Shown piece by piece: positions 36,145 to 48,335 of a stretch of DNA of 64,000 bases. The stretch covers positions 124,001-188,000 of the forward strand of contig NC_089178.1 of assembly GCF_947507565.1 (NCBI RefSeq), written 5' to 3'. The translations under genes were made by a program, and so were the position numbers. The stretch's first letter is position 1; the number at the start of each line of letters is the position of its first letter. The stretch is from Oscarella lobularis. Lineage: Eukaryota; Porifera; Homoscleromorpha; Homosclerophorida; Oscarellidae. Under the pieces are notes generated by a model that was given only the letters and a program-made list of their open reading frames with translations, was not told where the DNA came from and searched no databases.

Positions 36145-39100
36145 CTAGTCGCGACAGCCTGACAAAGCAGATAATTCAAGTTTCCTTATCTGCTCAAGTT
36201 GAATTTTAATTGCTGCAATGGTCGAACGCGACTTTATCACGGTTTGGTCTCCAACGTCTTCGCCGCCATGATATCCAAAGTGCTAAAAATACAGAAACAC
36301 GAATTATATGTCTTCATTTTCGCGGAAGCGGCTAATATAAGGTCAGTGCATGATCACTGTATGATTGCTTACCGAACAGACCCCGGCCACCAGATCAGGC
36401 AAGCGACGAGTTTCTTCGTGCGAGTCGTTTTCAAGGATGGAATGCAACGAATCGCACAGGTCGTTGACGAACGCCCTTAGAGTTTTTCCGAACGTGCTCT
36501 TCGTCAACTGTTCGATTTCGTTCATGACGTTTCGTAAGCCCCTCGAATTTTGCTCGATCAAGACATCACGATTCTTCCAATACACGGCTGTAACATCTAC
36601 GTACAACGTAAGTTGTAGAGAGAGAAAAGTTTAATGGTTATATACCTTCGCATATTTGGCGAGCTTCAACCAATTTGTCATGTTCGACTATAGAAGAAGA
36701 AACATTAGCGACGACCATGGTTAGTGAACCAGATATAATTACTTTTAATTCTTTCTTGAATGTCTTTTTCTCCCGAGTGATCTTTCAACTTGAAGTCGTT
36801 TTCTATTTTTTTTCCTTTTTCTTCATATTCGCTGAGGAAAGAGCAGTTTCCCATATTTGCCTTCTGAGACGCAAAAGGTTTCATTTCCTGTTCAAGACCA
36901 ACGTAAACGCCATCCAAGGCGGAAACGACATCAGAGAGAAACTCCAAGCGGTCTTGAAAGAACGCACAACGTTCGCCACTGCTTTCTAAATTAAAGAAAA
37001 AGGAGAATCTAACGCTCAACTAGTATGATCTGATGCTGTATACCTGCTGGTTGTCGATCAAACTTCTGGTTTGTAGCGTTAATGTGTGGTCTTCCTTCGT
37101 CACCTTTGGCAATAACGCTGGCAAGCTCCTTCTTCAAATTACGTTTGAGTTCATCGCTGTCTGGCGCTTCTTTTGCAGGATCATCATTTTGAAGAGTAAG
37201 AGCGCTAAACGGTTCCATTGCCGGTAGTCCATCTCGAGCGCGTCTGCTTTTCACAGGTTGGTACGAACCCGGCCTGTAAGGATTAATCAATCGTTCGACG
37301 TGTTCGGGGAAAGCCGACTTCAAGCTCGCTTCCACGTCGCGTCGTCGGCGACCCGAAATCGTCGACCACACTCGATCAGCAAGATCCTTTGCCATATCAA
37401 GAGGCGACCGCAATCGAAGACTGAACGAAAAGCGAACATAAGAACGTTTGAGGAACGATACTTCGATGGCTCCTCCAAATCGTCCCCCTTCCACGGCGTG
37501 AATGCCGACATTGAAACTGATTTTACGAATATGAATCAAGCCCGTCAAAGCGTTCGCGACTATCCAACTTGCGGCCGCCGCGCCTGCCTTTACCGTCTGT
37601 TTGACGCCTTCGAGAACGGCTTTGGCTGCAATGAGCGGCCCTTTCGCTGCTTCCACACCCACTTTAGCAACTTCCAACGCTGCGAAAGCCGTGCCGCGCA
37701 ATGCTCGACAAGCGGTGTTCGCAACGACGCAGAGTGGATCGTCGATGCGAGTGCAACAACCATTCCAACCGGGGCATCCAATGCAAGCTCCCCACACTCT
37801 CGTACAACAACTGTCCCACGATGGACATCCAATGCAAACTGCACCCAAACAAAGACAGTTAATAATTTAATTAACAAGCTGGTATATATATATATATACT
37901 TACGGCGACTGCAGCGCTTGATAGAACACAGTCTATTCACGTCGTTCTGAGCGTTGGTCAAATCGCGTTGAGCACTATTGAGAGGGCGTTGCGCTCGGTC
38001 TACTTCGGCCTGAGCATCCGCTATTTTCTTCGTCGCGTCGTCGGCACCCTTCTTTATGATACCCTGCACTTTCTTCACAAGATCATCCAACCACGCTGTG
38101 GACAATTCGCCGTATACGCTAAATGATGCCGCCTGGAGAGAGCCGTAACTGGCTCGAACTTTCAAGTACGCCTGAAAGACGCCGAAAAAAGGAGTCTTTA
38201 TTTCCATGATGTACTCCGTATCGGTAATCACCAGCGTAGCGCCCATTCTAATAAAACTAAATAGCTCGATGGACCCGCTCGCTTCGATGAGAACTTTCGG
38301 AGGACTCGTACTGACGTCGATATCGGCCTTCAAGTAAGGACCGCGCGATTTCTGTGACGAATGCGCGTACATTTTGAAGATTCCACCGGCGAGATTCAAC
38401 GGACTCATTGCCAAGTCAAGTTTCAGAAACGCGCCGAGAGACACGTGAATGTCGGCGAAGATTCGAAAACCCAAGAAGTTCACCGTTCCTTTCATTTTGA
38501 AGCCGGACGGTATAGTGCGTCCCGGAACAGTCTTCTCCAACGACGCATAAGACACCTCTACTCCCTCGACAAAACCAAGCTCGCGCAGAGGACGCGGTAG
38601 GTTCGTCTGAATTCCGAAAGCGATCATAAGAGTGTTAATCGTCAATTCGCTGATCGAACCGAAGAAATAGTTCTTTGATGGGTCCGTTGTATCGACGCCG
38701 ACGTAGACGGCTCCTTTGAGTTCTTTTCCCGGATTTCCTATTGCTACTTCGCCGCCGATTTCGAACGCCGTCGGCGTCGCGCCCGGAATGAATTTAATAG
38801 ACAGAATCAAATTTCCGATCGTCAGCCATTCAATTCCGAATGCCTGCTTCCAGAGACCGGTCATCTTGAGCGACGCTTCCAATTCGCCGGTCGGTCTCGC
38901 GTTGAATGAGCCCTCAAAAAGAAGAAGAGGATCGTGAACGAGTAAGTTGCACACGATTCCCACAGACGGCGCCGTCGTCGACGATATAGCGAGCTCGAGT
39001 CCGGCCGATTGGAGAGTCATACCACTTCCAAGTGGGATGTTCGCCAGAGCGGCCGTCACAGTGAAATCGCTAAGCTTAGCGAAATTCGCCGTCAATTGGA

Positions 39101-41060
39101 GACTCGCGCTACCGACAATCGGTTCGAGGAACTTGCATATGACGTCGCTTCCACATGAAGGTAACGTAAAGACGCCGACCAACGTGAGTCCTTTTTTGAT
39201 TTGTAATGTACTAAGAGTCTGGCCTTGAAATTTTGTTCCGAGAAAATCTGCGTTGGACACGATGACACCCAATTTCAGACCTTGATCAAAAAGCTTCACG
39301 CTCGATATCGATACTCCGGTCAGTTTCTGCAGCAAATCGGCGAAACCGGTGTTGGCGAAGTCAAGGCCCAGAGCAGCCGACGCTTGTCCGTTTATTTTCT
39401 TTGACACGAAATTCAGCGTCACTCCGCCGACTTCTCCAAAGCGCGGCTCTCCGGATAAGAAAAGCTCGCTCGTTGCGATTGCTTGTCCGACGGGAATGCG
39501 GACGCACGGATTGGCGATTGTGAAGTCGCGCAGGAAGCCTATGCTTATTCCAGACGGCAGAAACGTGGCGCCGACCGTCGCGAGTATATCGCCTATATTG
39601 AACGAGCTGCCGCAGCCCGTGAGAACGAATCCTTGACTCGTATCTCCTTTGGGCTCGACAGCGACGCTGAACGATGTCGATCCAATTGACCATTGACCGT
39701 GAGCGTTTATTTGAACTTTCTTGGGAGTCGTTGTCTTTACGACTATGTCAACGTACGGATCAATGATGCTCAGGAAACCCGGAATCAGTACAAGCTGGTT
39801 GCCCCAGCTTACCCTGGCAGACAAAAGACCCTTTGTCTTGTCGTAGTCCAATGAGCTAACGGCTGCGTTCAGAAGATTGCTGATGCCCGGTGGAAGTGGT
39901 AGCGAGTCGACGGATATGCCCAAACCGCGAGCTACATTTGTAACTGTAAAGGAAAGACTGTCGTCTAATTTCTGCAGAGAAACTCCCGCGTCCGGAGTGA
40001 TTTTGATCAGGAACTTGATGGGATTGACGCCTGACGCAATCTGGAATTGGGCTACCATGGACAAGCCTTTTGGATACGGTTCCGTGTTTTTGAGAATGCC
40101 CTCGACGCAATCTGGTAACAAGTTCGGCGACACATCGGCCGTTGAGACGAGAAGACCCAAGTCGGGAACGGTAACGGTTCCGAGAAGTGGAACGCTTGAA
40201 ACGTCTAAGCCCGACACCGTCTTTATGAGATTTGATAGTTGGAATGAACCGAAGTCGACGCCCAGCGTCACAGCTTGTTTCGCTCCTCCATTGTAGCGAT
40301 GATAGAGCAAGTGCATGCGATACTGTCCCCAACCGGATATGGTCGGTGTACCGGTAAAGCAGAAAGCGAAGTTGTTGTTTGTACGATCATAAGATCCTGT
40401 CATTGCAACATTTTGCAAGCTAAAGCTGTTGAAACCGGCTTGCTTAAGTGCGGCTTCCGCTCCGGAGGGAAGAAGTTGTTGGCCAAGCGTTCCAATGAAA
40501 GATCCGACGCTGATCTCGCCGTCTGTTGGCTTTCCAGACAACAAAAACACATTATCGGCACCCTTGAAAGTCACTGAAACTCGTTCAGTGCCAATCACCC
40601 ACTCGCCGCTGACGTCAATGCTGCTAAGACTTAGAGGGATTGCACCGCTGCCTTTTCCCACGGTCAAGTCAATGGTCGATCCTTCAACGCTGAGAAAGCC
40701 GCTGACGATTTCGATGTTAGGATAGGGACGAGTCTTCACCGTCAATGACCACGGATCGTTGAAGTTGAAGACGAGCGAGTAGATGTCGATTCTTTTTCCA
40801 TCGTCCAGAAACGAGATTCCGGTGCTCGGAAGCAGATCCGAAAGCGACGAACCGCTTGTCGCTCCCACTTTGATTGTGAGAACATTATCGACGTAGGTGA
40901 TTTGAAGTTGAGTTCGATCCATGACTTCGCAGAACGTCGTCCACTGAGGCACGAGGTCTCTGATCTTGGTGAGCAGGTCGCCCCCATCACAAAGAGCTGA
41001 GGCGTCCAACTGAACAGCGGCAGTCTGAACGCTGAGAACGGCAAACAGTAGTAACAACAT
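36145..41060 (-). CDS. Family gene E: intact paralogue, 1532 aa
   Basis: Not recognised. Exons 41060-37904, 37838-37044, 36985-36743, 36687-36646, 36596-36373, 36282-36145, all GT-AG. Signal peptide MLLLLFAVLSVQTAAVQ. Exon 1 repeats show VSGLDVSSVPLLGTV and FANTGFADLLQKLTGVSI at equivalent positions. Exon 2 has CIGCPSWDSCC and CIGCPGWNGCC, then ISGRRRRD. Intron 1 is 65 nt with a (TA)n run and happens to be free of stops, so exon 1 alone appears longer than it is. The tract at about 38700-40300 is almost identical to gene F 5719 bp away, including silent sites. Spacing to its neighbours is 626 and 814 bp. Confidence 0.87.
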
Positions 41061-41874
41061 GACTTGGAGTAAGACCCTGCCCTGCGGTACGTGTAAGACT
41101 GACTGTTTCTTCCCATTAACACGAGACTTGCAGACAGATGCCAGTAATTGCCAGACACTGATTTGATAACTTGTCCAAAATCAATTACGTTCTGAGTTTC
41201 TTAGAATTCAGATGCGCTTGTTGCTACGATTCCTTAGCTTTCATTGAGCGCGTTTCTGAGCGCCTTTTCGGCTTATCCGGTGAGAAGATGTCGTTTCGAA
41301 AACACTTGTACAGATTCACCGTTGAACAAGAGTCTTATCGTGTTTCGTAAACATCGTCGTGGACGCTATATATAGGGTCTACTGAAGTGGTTCTGTCCGT
41401 TCTTTCCTATTCTCATAATCGTGCTAATGGCTCCTGAGCCCTGGGGAATCCATCGATGGCCTATCTATGTCTGGGCCGAGTCTTCAAAGTCAGCGATCAC
41501 AAAATGACTGTATAGCCTTGAACACGACGAAGTCGGCTCATTAGAGTCTTCCCGAAATGAAAAGGCGGCTTGACAGTAGAGAGGAGGAGGAGGTTGTTCA
41601 TGCGCCTACACAAATACGATGAAGGGGGTCCTCTTTCCTAACTTTCCGCTAATAGACTACCCATGCGCCGCCAAATCACAACAACGATTTCTTGCTGCGG
41701 TTGTACGCGAGCTTCGGCTAGGAAGTCGGAAGTCACAAGTACTCAAGTACTGTAGTCGTTTCGTTTAGCGCGCGCTAAATCGAAACAGGCGGCAAACAAA
41801 AAAAGAAATTACGACACAACACAACACACTGGCAACAACAGCTGAACAACAAAAGAAAATGAGCTTAGCCAAGC
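41061..41874. pseudogene. E/F spacer: exon-1 ghost and empty satellite site
   Basis: On the minus strand, about 41290-41230 reads LLTG-stop-AEKALRNAL. Co-linear similarity to the start of gene B exon 1 extends to about 41530, so this is a decayed A/B-type first exon. The conserved spacer block is at 41548-41640. The palindrome TTTAGCGCGCGCTAAA at about 41764-41779 is followed by TCGAAACAGG-CGGCAAAC. That is exactly the sequence interrupted by the 14-kb satellite in the C/D spacer. Confidence 0.7.
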
Positions 41875-44800
41875 CTAGTCACGACAGCCTGACAAAGCAG
41901 ATAATTCAAGTTTCCTTATCTGCTCAAGTTGAATTTTAATTGCTGCAATGGTCGAACGCGACTTTATCACGGTTTGGTCTCCAACGTCTTCGCCGCCATG
42001 ATATCCAAAGTGCTAAAAATACAGAAACACGAATTTATATGACGGTCTTCATTTTCGCGGCAGCGGCTCAGTGCATGATTGCTTACCGAACAGATACCGG
42101 CCACCAGATCGGGCAAGCGACGAGATTCTTGCGAGTCGTTTTCAAGCATAGAATGCAATGAATCGCACAGGTCGTTGACGAACGTCCTTAGAGTTTTTCC
42201 GAACGTGCTCTTCGTCAACTGTTCGATTTCGTTCATGACGTTTCGTAAGCCCCTCGAATTTTGATCGATCAAGACATCACGATTCTTCCAATACACGGCT
42301 GTAACATCTACGTACAACGTACGTTGTAGAGAGAGAAAAGTTTATTGGTTATATACCTTCGCATATTTGGCGAGCTTCAGCCAATTTGTCATGTTCGACT
42401 ATAGAAAAAGAAACATTAGCGACGACCATGGTTAGTGAACCAGATATAATTACTTTTAATTCTTTCTTGAATGTCTTTTTCTCCCGAGTGATCTTTCAAC
42501 TTGAAGTCGTTTTCTATTTTCTTTCCTTTTTCTTCATATTCGCTGAGGAAAGAGCAGTTTCCCATATTTGCCTTCTGAGACGCAAAAGGTTTCATTTCCT
42601 GTTCAAGACCAACGTAAACGCTATCCAAGGCGGAAACGACGTCAGAGAGAAACTCCAAGCGGTCTTGAAAGAACGCACAACGTTTGTCATTGCTTTCTAA
42701 ATTAATTAAAGAAAAAGAAAATTTAGGCTCAAAGTACTACGATCTGCATGACGCGGTACCTGGTTCAGAGATTGGTTGTCGATCAAATTTTCGGTTTGTA
42801 TTGTTAACGTGTGGTCTTCCTTCGTCCCCTTTGGCGATAACGCTGTCTAGTTCCTTCTTCAAATTACGTTTGGGTTCGTCGCTGTCTGGCGCTTCTTTTG
42901 TAGGATCCTCATTTTGAAGCGCAAGAGCGCTAAACGGTTCCATTGCCGGTAGTCCATCTCGAACGCGTCTGCTTTTCACCGGTTCGTACGAACCGGGCCT
43001 GTAAGGCATTACCAATCGTTCGACGTGTTCGGGGAAAGCCGACTTCAAGCTCGCTTTCACGTCGCGTCGTCGTCGACCCGAAAGCTCCGACCACACTTTA
43101 TCAGCAAGATCCTTGGCCATATCAAGAGGCGACCGCAGTCGAAGACTGAATGAAATGCGTCGATAAGAACGTCTGAGGAACGATACTTCGATGGCTCCTC
43201 CAAATTGTCCCCCTTCCACGACGTGAATGCCAACGTTGAAATCGATTTTACGAATTTGAATCACGCCCGTCAAAGAATTCCCGGCTATCCAACTTGCGGC
43301 CGCCGCGCCTGCCTTTACCGTCCGTTTGACACCCTCGAGAGCGGTTTTGGCTGTAATTAGAGGTCCTTCCGCTGCTCTCACGGCCGCTTTAGCGACTTCC
43401 AACGCTGCGAAGGCCGTGCCGCGCAATGCTCGACAGGCGGTATTCGCACTGACGCAGACTGGATCATCCACGCGAGTGCAACAACTGTTCCATCGGGGGC
43501 ATCCAACGCAACCTCCCCACACTCTTCGACAACAACCGTCCCATCCCGGGCATCCAACGCAAACTGTACCCCAAGATAAGACAATCAGTCTAACAAGCAA
43601 TTATAAGACCGTGTATACTTACGGCGATTGCAGGTCTTGATCGTACACAGGCCATTGACTTTGTTCTGAGCGTTGGTCAAATCGTGTCTAGCACTATCGA
43701 GAGTGCGTTGCGCTCGGTTTACTTCGGCCTGAGCATCTCCAATCTTCTTCGTCGCGTCGTCAGCAACGTTCTTTACTATAGCCTGCACTTTGCTCACAAG
43801 ATCCTTCATCCACTCCGTGGACAATACGCCGTATACGCTAAAAGATGCTGCCTGGAGAGAGCCGTAACTGGCTCGAACTTTCAAGTACGCCTGAAAGACG
43901 CCGAAAAAGGGAGTCTTTATTTCCATGATGTACTCTGTATCGGTAATCACCAGCGTAGCGCCCATTCTAATAAAACTAAATAGCTCGATGGACCCGCTCG
44001 CTTCAATGAGAACTTTCGGAGGACTCGTACTGACGTCGATATCGGCCTTCAAGTAAGGACCGCGCGATTTCTGTGACGAATGCGCGTACATTTTGAAGAT
44101 TCCACCGGCGAGATTCAACGGACTCATTGCCAAGTCAAGTTTCAGAAACGCGCCGAGAGACACGTGAATGTCGGTGTGAATTCGAAAACCCAAGAAGTTC
44201 ACTGTTCCCTTCATTTTGAAGCCGGCCGGTATAGTGCGTCCCGGTATAGACTTCTCCAACAACGCATAAGACACTTCGACTCCATTGACGAAACCAAGCT
44301 CGCGCAGCGGACGCGGAAGATTCGCCTGAATCCCGAAAGCGATCATGAGACTGTTAATCGTCAATTCGCTGACCGAACCGAAGAAATAGTTCTTTGATGG
44401 GTCCGTTGTATCGACGCCGACGTAGACGGCTCCTTTGAGTTCTTTTCCCGGATTTCCTATTGCTACTTCGCCGCCGATTTCGAACGCCGTCGGCGTCGCG
44501 CCCGGAATGAATTTAATAGACAGAATCAAATTTCCGATCGTCAGCCATTCAATTCCGAATGCCTGCTTCCAGAGACCGGTCATCTTGAGCGACGCTTCCA
44601 ATTCGCCGGTCGGTCTCGCGTTGAATGAGCCCTCAAAAAGAAGAAGAGGATCGTGAACGAGTAAGTTGCACACGATTCCCACAGACGGCGCCGTCGTCGA
44701 CGATATAGCGAGCTCGAGTCCGGCCGATTGGAGAGTCATACCACTTCCAAGTGGGATGTTCGCCAGAGCGGCCGTCACAGTGAAATCGCTAAGCTTAGCG

Positions 44801-46791
44801 AAATTCGCCGTCAATTGGAGACTCGCGCTACCGACAATCGGTTCGAGGAACTTGCATATGACGTCGCTTCCACATGAAGGTAACGTAAAGACGCCGACCA
44901 ACGTGAGTCCTTTTTTGATTTGTAATGTACTAAGAGTCTGGCCTTGAAATTTTGTTCCGAGAAAATCTGCGTTGGACACGATGACACCCAATTTCAGACC
45001 TTGATCAAAAAGCTTCACGCTCGATATCGATTTTCCGGTCAGTTTCTGCAGCAAATCGGCGAAACCGGTGTTGGCGAAGTCAAGGCCCAGAGCAGCCGAC
45101 GCTTGTCCGTTTATTTTCTTTGACACGAAATTCAGCGTCACTCCGCCGACTTCTCCAAAGCGCGGCTCTCCGGATAAGAAGAGCTCGCTCGTTGCGATTG
45201 CTTGTCCGACGGGAATGCGGACGCACGGATTGGCGATTACGAAGTTGCTCAGGAAGCCTATGCTTATTCCAGACGGCAGAAACGTGGCGCCGACCGTCGC
45301 GAGTATGTCGCCTATATTGAACAAGCTGCCGCAGCCCGTAAGAACGAATCCTTGACTCGTATCTTCTTTGGGCTCGATAGCGACGCTGAACGATGTCGAT
45401 CCAATTGACCATTGACCGTGGGCATTTATTTGAACTTTCTTGGGAGTCGTTGTCTTTACGACTATGTCAACGTACGGATCAATGATGCTCAGGAAACCCG
45501 GAATCAGTACAAGCTGGTTGCCCCAGCTTACCCTGGCAGACAAAAGACCCTTTGTCTTGTCGTAGTCCAATGAGCTAACGGCTGCGTTCAGAAGATTGCT
45601 GATGCCCGGTGGAAGTGGTAGCGAGTCGACGGATATGCCCAAACCGCGAGCTACATTCGTAACGGTAAAGGAAAGACTGTCGTCTAATTTCTGCAGAGAA
45701 ATTCCCGCGTCCGGAGTGATTTTGATCAGGAACTTGATGGGATTGACGCCTGACGCAATCTGGAATTGGGCTACCATGGACAAGCCTTTTGGATACGGTT
45801 CCGTGTTTTTCAGAATGCCCTCGACGCAATCTGGTAACAAGTTCGGCGACACATCGGCCGTTGAGACGAGAAGACCCAAGTCAGGAACGGTAACGGTTCC
45901 GAGAAGTGGAACGCTCGAAACGTCTAAGCCTGACACCGTCTTTATGAGATTTGATAGTTGGAATGAACCGAAGTCAACGCCCAGCGTCACAGCTTGTTTC
46001 GCTCCTCCATTGTAGCGATGATAGAGCAAGTGCATGCGATACTGTCCCCAGCCGGATATGGTCGGTGTACCGGTAAAACAGAAAGCGAAATTGTTTTTCG
46101 AACGATCATAGGATCCTGTCATTGCGACGTTTTGCAGGCTAAAGCTGTCGAAACCAGCTTGCTTAAGTGCGGCTTCCGCTCCGGAGGGAAGAAGTTGTTG
46201 GCCAAGCGTTCCTATGAAAGATCCGACGCTGATCTGGCCGCCTATTGGCTTCCCCAACAACGAAAATACATTATCGGAACCCCTGAAAATCAACGAAACT
46301 CTTTGAGTGCCGACTACCCAATCGCCTCTGACGTCAATGCTGCTAAGACTTATAGGGATTGCACCGCTGCCTTTTCCCACGGTCAAGTCGATGGTTGATC
46401 CGTTGACGCTGAGAAAGCCGCTGACGATTTCGATGTTAGGATAGGGACGAGTCTTCACCGTCAATGACCACGGAGTGTTGAAGTTGAAGACGAGCGAGTG
46501 GATGTCGATTCTTTTTCCATCGTCCAGAAACGAGATTCCCGTGCTCGGAAGCAGATCCGAAAGCGACGAACCGCTTGTCGCTCCCACTTTGATTGTGAGA
46601 ACATTATTGACGTAGGTGATTTGAAGTTGAGTGCGATCCATCACTTGGCAGAACGTCGTCCACTGAGGCACGAGGTCTCTGATCTTGGTGAGCAGGTCGC
46701 CCCCATCGCAAAGAGCTGCAGCGTCAAACGGAGCAGCGTCAAACTGAGCAGCTGTCTGAACGCCGAGAACAGCAAACAGTAGTAACAGCAT
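41875..46791 (-). CDS. Family gene F: intact paralogue, 1538 aa
   Basis: Not recognised. Exons 46791-43623, 43563-42760, 42696-42454, 42398-42357, 42307-42087, 42012-41875, all GT-AG, with the family phases. Signal peptide MLLLLFAVLGVQTAA, followed by a small internal duplication (FDAAP-FDAAAL) not seen in the others. Exon 2 has CVGCPGWDGCC and CVGCPRWNSCC, then LSGRRRRD. Exon 5 is one codon shorter than in E. Two AGATAAG elements lie 40-56 bp upstream of the start. Its 3' flank is nearly identical to that of gene D, and its central exon 1 to that of gene E, so different parts have different closest relatives. Confidence 0.87.
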
Positions 46792-47147
46792 GCCTCGGGA
46801 GAAATGCGTGTTGTACAGACCTTACAGTCTAGATAAGTCCAGATAAGACTGGCCTACTTCCTTCTAATTAACATGAACCTAGCAGGCAGATATTGTCACA
46901 GGCACGTCAATGCCCCAAAATCAATTACGTTTCAGACTGAGGAACCGGATAGATTTTTCTCGGAATTGAATTCCCAACAATCATTGCAGTTGCCATGTAC
47001 ATGCGGCAATCTCCGGCTGACTCATTCCTTTTACACGCTCTCTAGCATTATGTGACCGGATTAAGAACAATGCATCTTTCACGACGCGTGCTGCTGCTAG
47101 GATTCAGTGTCTTGCTGCAAATAAAGCTCTTTATAACACGCATATAT
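46792..47147. other. Promoter side of gene F and 3' side of GORAB
   Basis: It holds AGATAAG at 46831-46837 and 46841-46847, and a TTAACATGAACCTAGCAGGCAGAT block equivalent to those upstream of D and E (given here only as a similarity; the sequence is at 46868-46891). Nothing else is recognised. The exon-1 ghost of the other spacers is not evident, so this looks like the end of the tandem family. Confidence 0.4.
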
Positions 47148-48019
47148 TCATTCTACTGCTTTTACTTCTGCTTCAAATGGTTCTAGCTGTCTCGTAAGCT
47201 CCTCTAGACGTTCTGCCTTTCTCAGTTCGGATTGCTGTATGATCATGCAGAGGTGCTCCATCAGCTGCTCCTTCAAATCTGCTGCCTTGTGGAGTCCCAC
47301 TTTGGCGGCAACGAATTCGGTTTCCGCTGCATCGTAACGCTTTTTTGCGTCATTGTATGAACGACACGCCTTGTCGATCTCATTTCGGAGAATTGAAACG
47401 TCCGTTGATAGAATGCTTTCAAGCTTATTTAATTCGGTTTTCACCGTTTTGAGAACCGCCGCCTCACGCTGACTTTTCTGATACCTACACATATAGAATA
47501 AATAAACTCAGAAAATATCGTACACTAACTAATAATAACAACCTTTCATTTATTGTTTTCTGCAAGGCAGCCTCCATCTTCTTGTTCTTCTCTTCGATTT
47601 CTTTCTGCTGTTTCTGAAGCAATTCGAGTCTCGGTAGCTGCCTAAAAGGGGGCCCCTCACTGCGAAAAAAAAGACAGCACTATCCCATCATCTACTTACA
47701 CTGAAGGATCTTCGGAAAGCTTCAGCTCACTCGCCTCCTCCCGTTTTTCGTCGTTCTCTATCTTTCTCTCCGCCGTTGACGTCTTCTCCTTCTCGACTTC
47801 CTTCTGGGATACGCTGCTCGCCGCAACTACAGCTACCGGCTTCGAACTGGAGCCGGCCTCGTCCCACGTTGGTAAATCGATTTTTTCTTCTTTTGGCTTC
47901 AGCGAGGCGGCTGAGGAAACTCGACGGCCTGTTTTCTGGCGAAGGGGCCCCGCCTTCGGTTCGCCTCCCTTCAGACGGTTCAAGTCTTCGTCTGTGAATC
48001 CTTGCCAGTCTTCTGCCAT
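47148..48019 (-). CDS. GORAB: GORAB, RAB6-interacting golgin, 257 aa
   Basis: Orthologue of the trans-Golgi coiled-coil protein GORAB (SCYL1BP1), which binds RAB6 and SCYL1 and supports COPI traffic. Exons 48019-47700, 47659-47543, 47484-47148; phases 2 and 2; GT-AG. The N-terminus MAEDWQGFTDEDLNRLK matches the vertebrate MAEDWxGFSEEELRRLK start, which decides between two in-frame Mets. The coiled coil keeps ILRNEIDKA, KKRYDAAEEFVAAK (with one extra residue) and LMEHLCMIIQQSELRKAERLEEL, the hallmark core of the family. The central part is low complexity and rich in Lys, Glu and Ser. It is shorter than human GORAB (369 aa) because it stops soon after the core and lacks the long C-terminal tail. 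It is divergent from the cadherin gene, with 316 bp between the start codons. Confidence 0.93.
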
Positions 48020-48335
48020 CTCGTAAACAGCCGCTTTCAACTTGTTTACTACTTGTTTTTCGATCTAGGAATGCCTTTATATCAACGAAAACACGCGGCA
48101 AATATAGCATCCTGACGTAATGTTAGACTCGGATCTTGGCAATAATGTAAATAAGTTACAAGCAAATTAGGATCGGCCAATGACGTTGCTAGCATAACCG
48201 CTATCGTAAACCAAGTGAGAGGAGTGCCACTGCTCGTCGTACTCAGTTGGTGGGCACTGGCAAAATATAAGCAGCGATGTTTGTAGCTCGCCGGCAGTAG
48301 GTCCGAAATTACGCTATCGTCGACGAAAGGCAAGG
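48020..48335. promoter_or_regulatory. Shared divergent promoter, GORAB / cadherin
   Basis: 316 bp between two outward-facing start codons. An AAAATATAAGC element near 48259 could serve as a TATA-like box for the cadherin. No other motif is certain. Confidence 0.5.

Noticed and set aside
37590..41060. A single-exon 1156-codon reading of gene E running past 37904
   Set aside because: The extra codons are intron 1 and an out-of-frame part of exon 2; splicing at 37904/37838 restores the conserved Cys modules.
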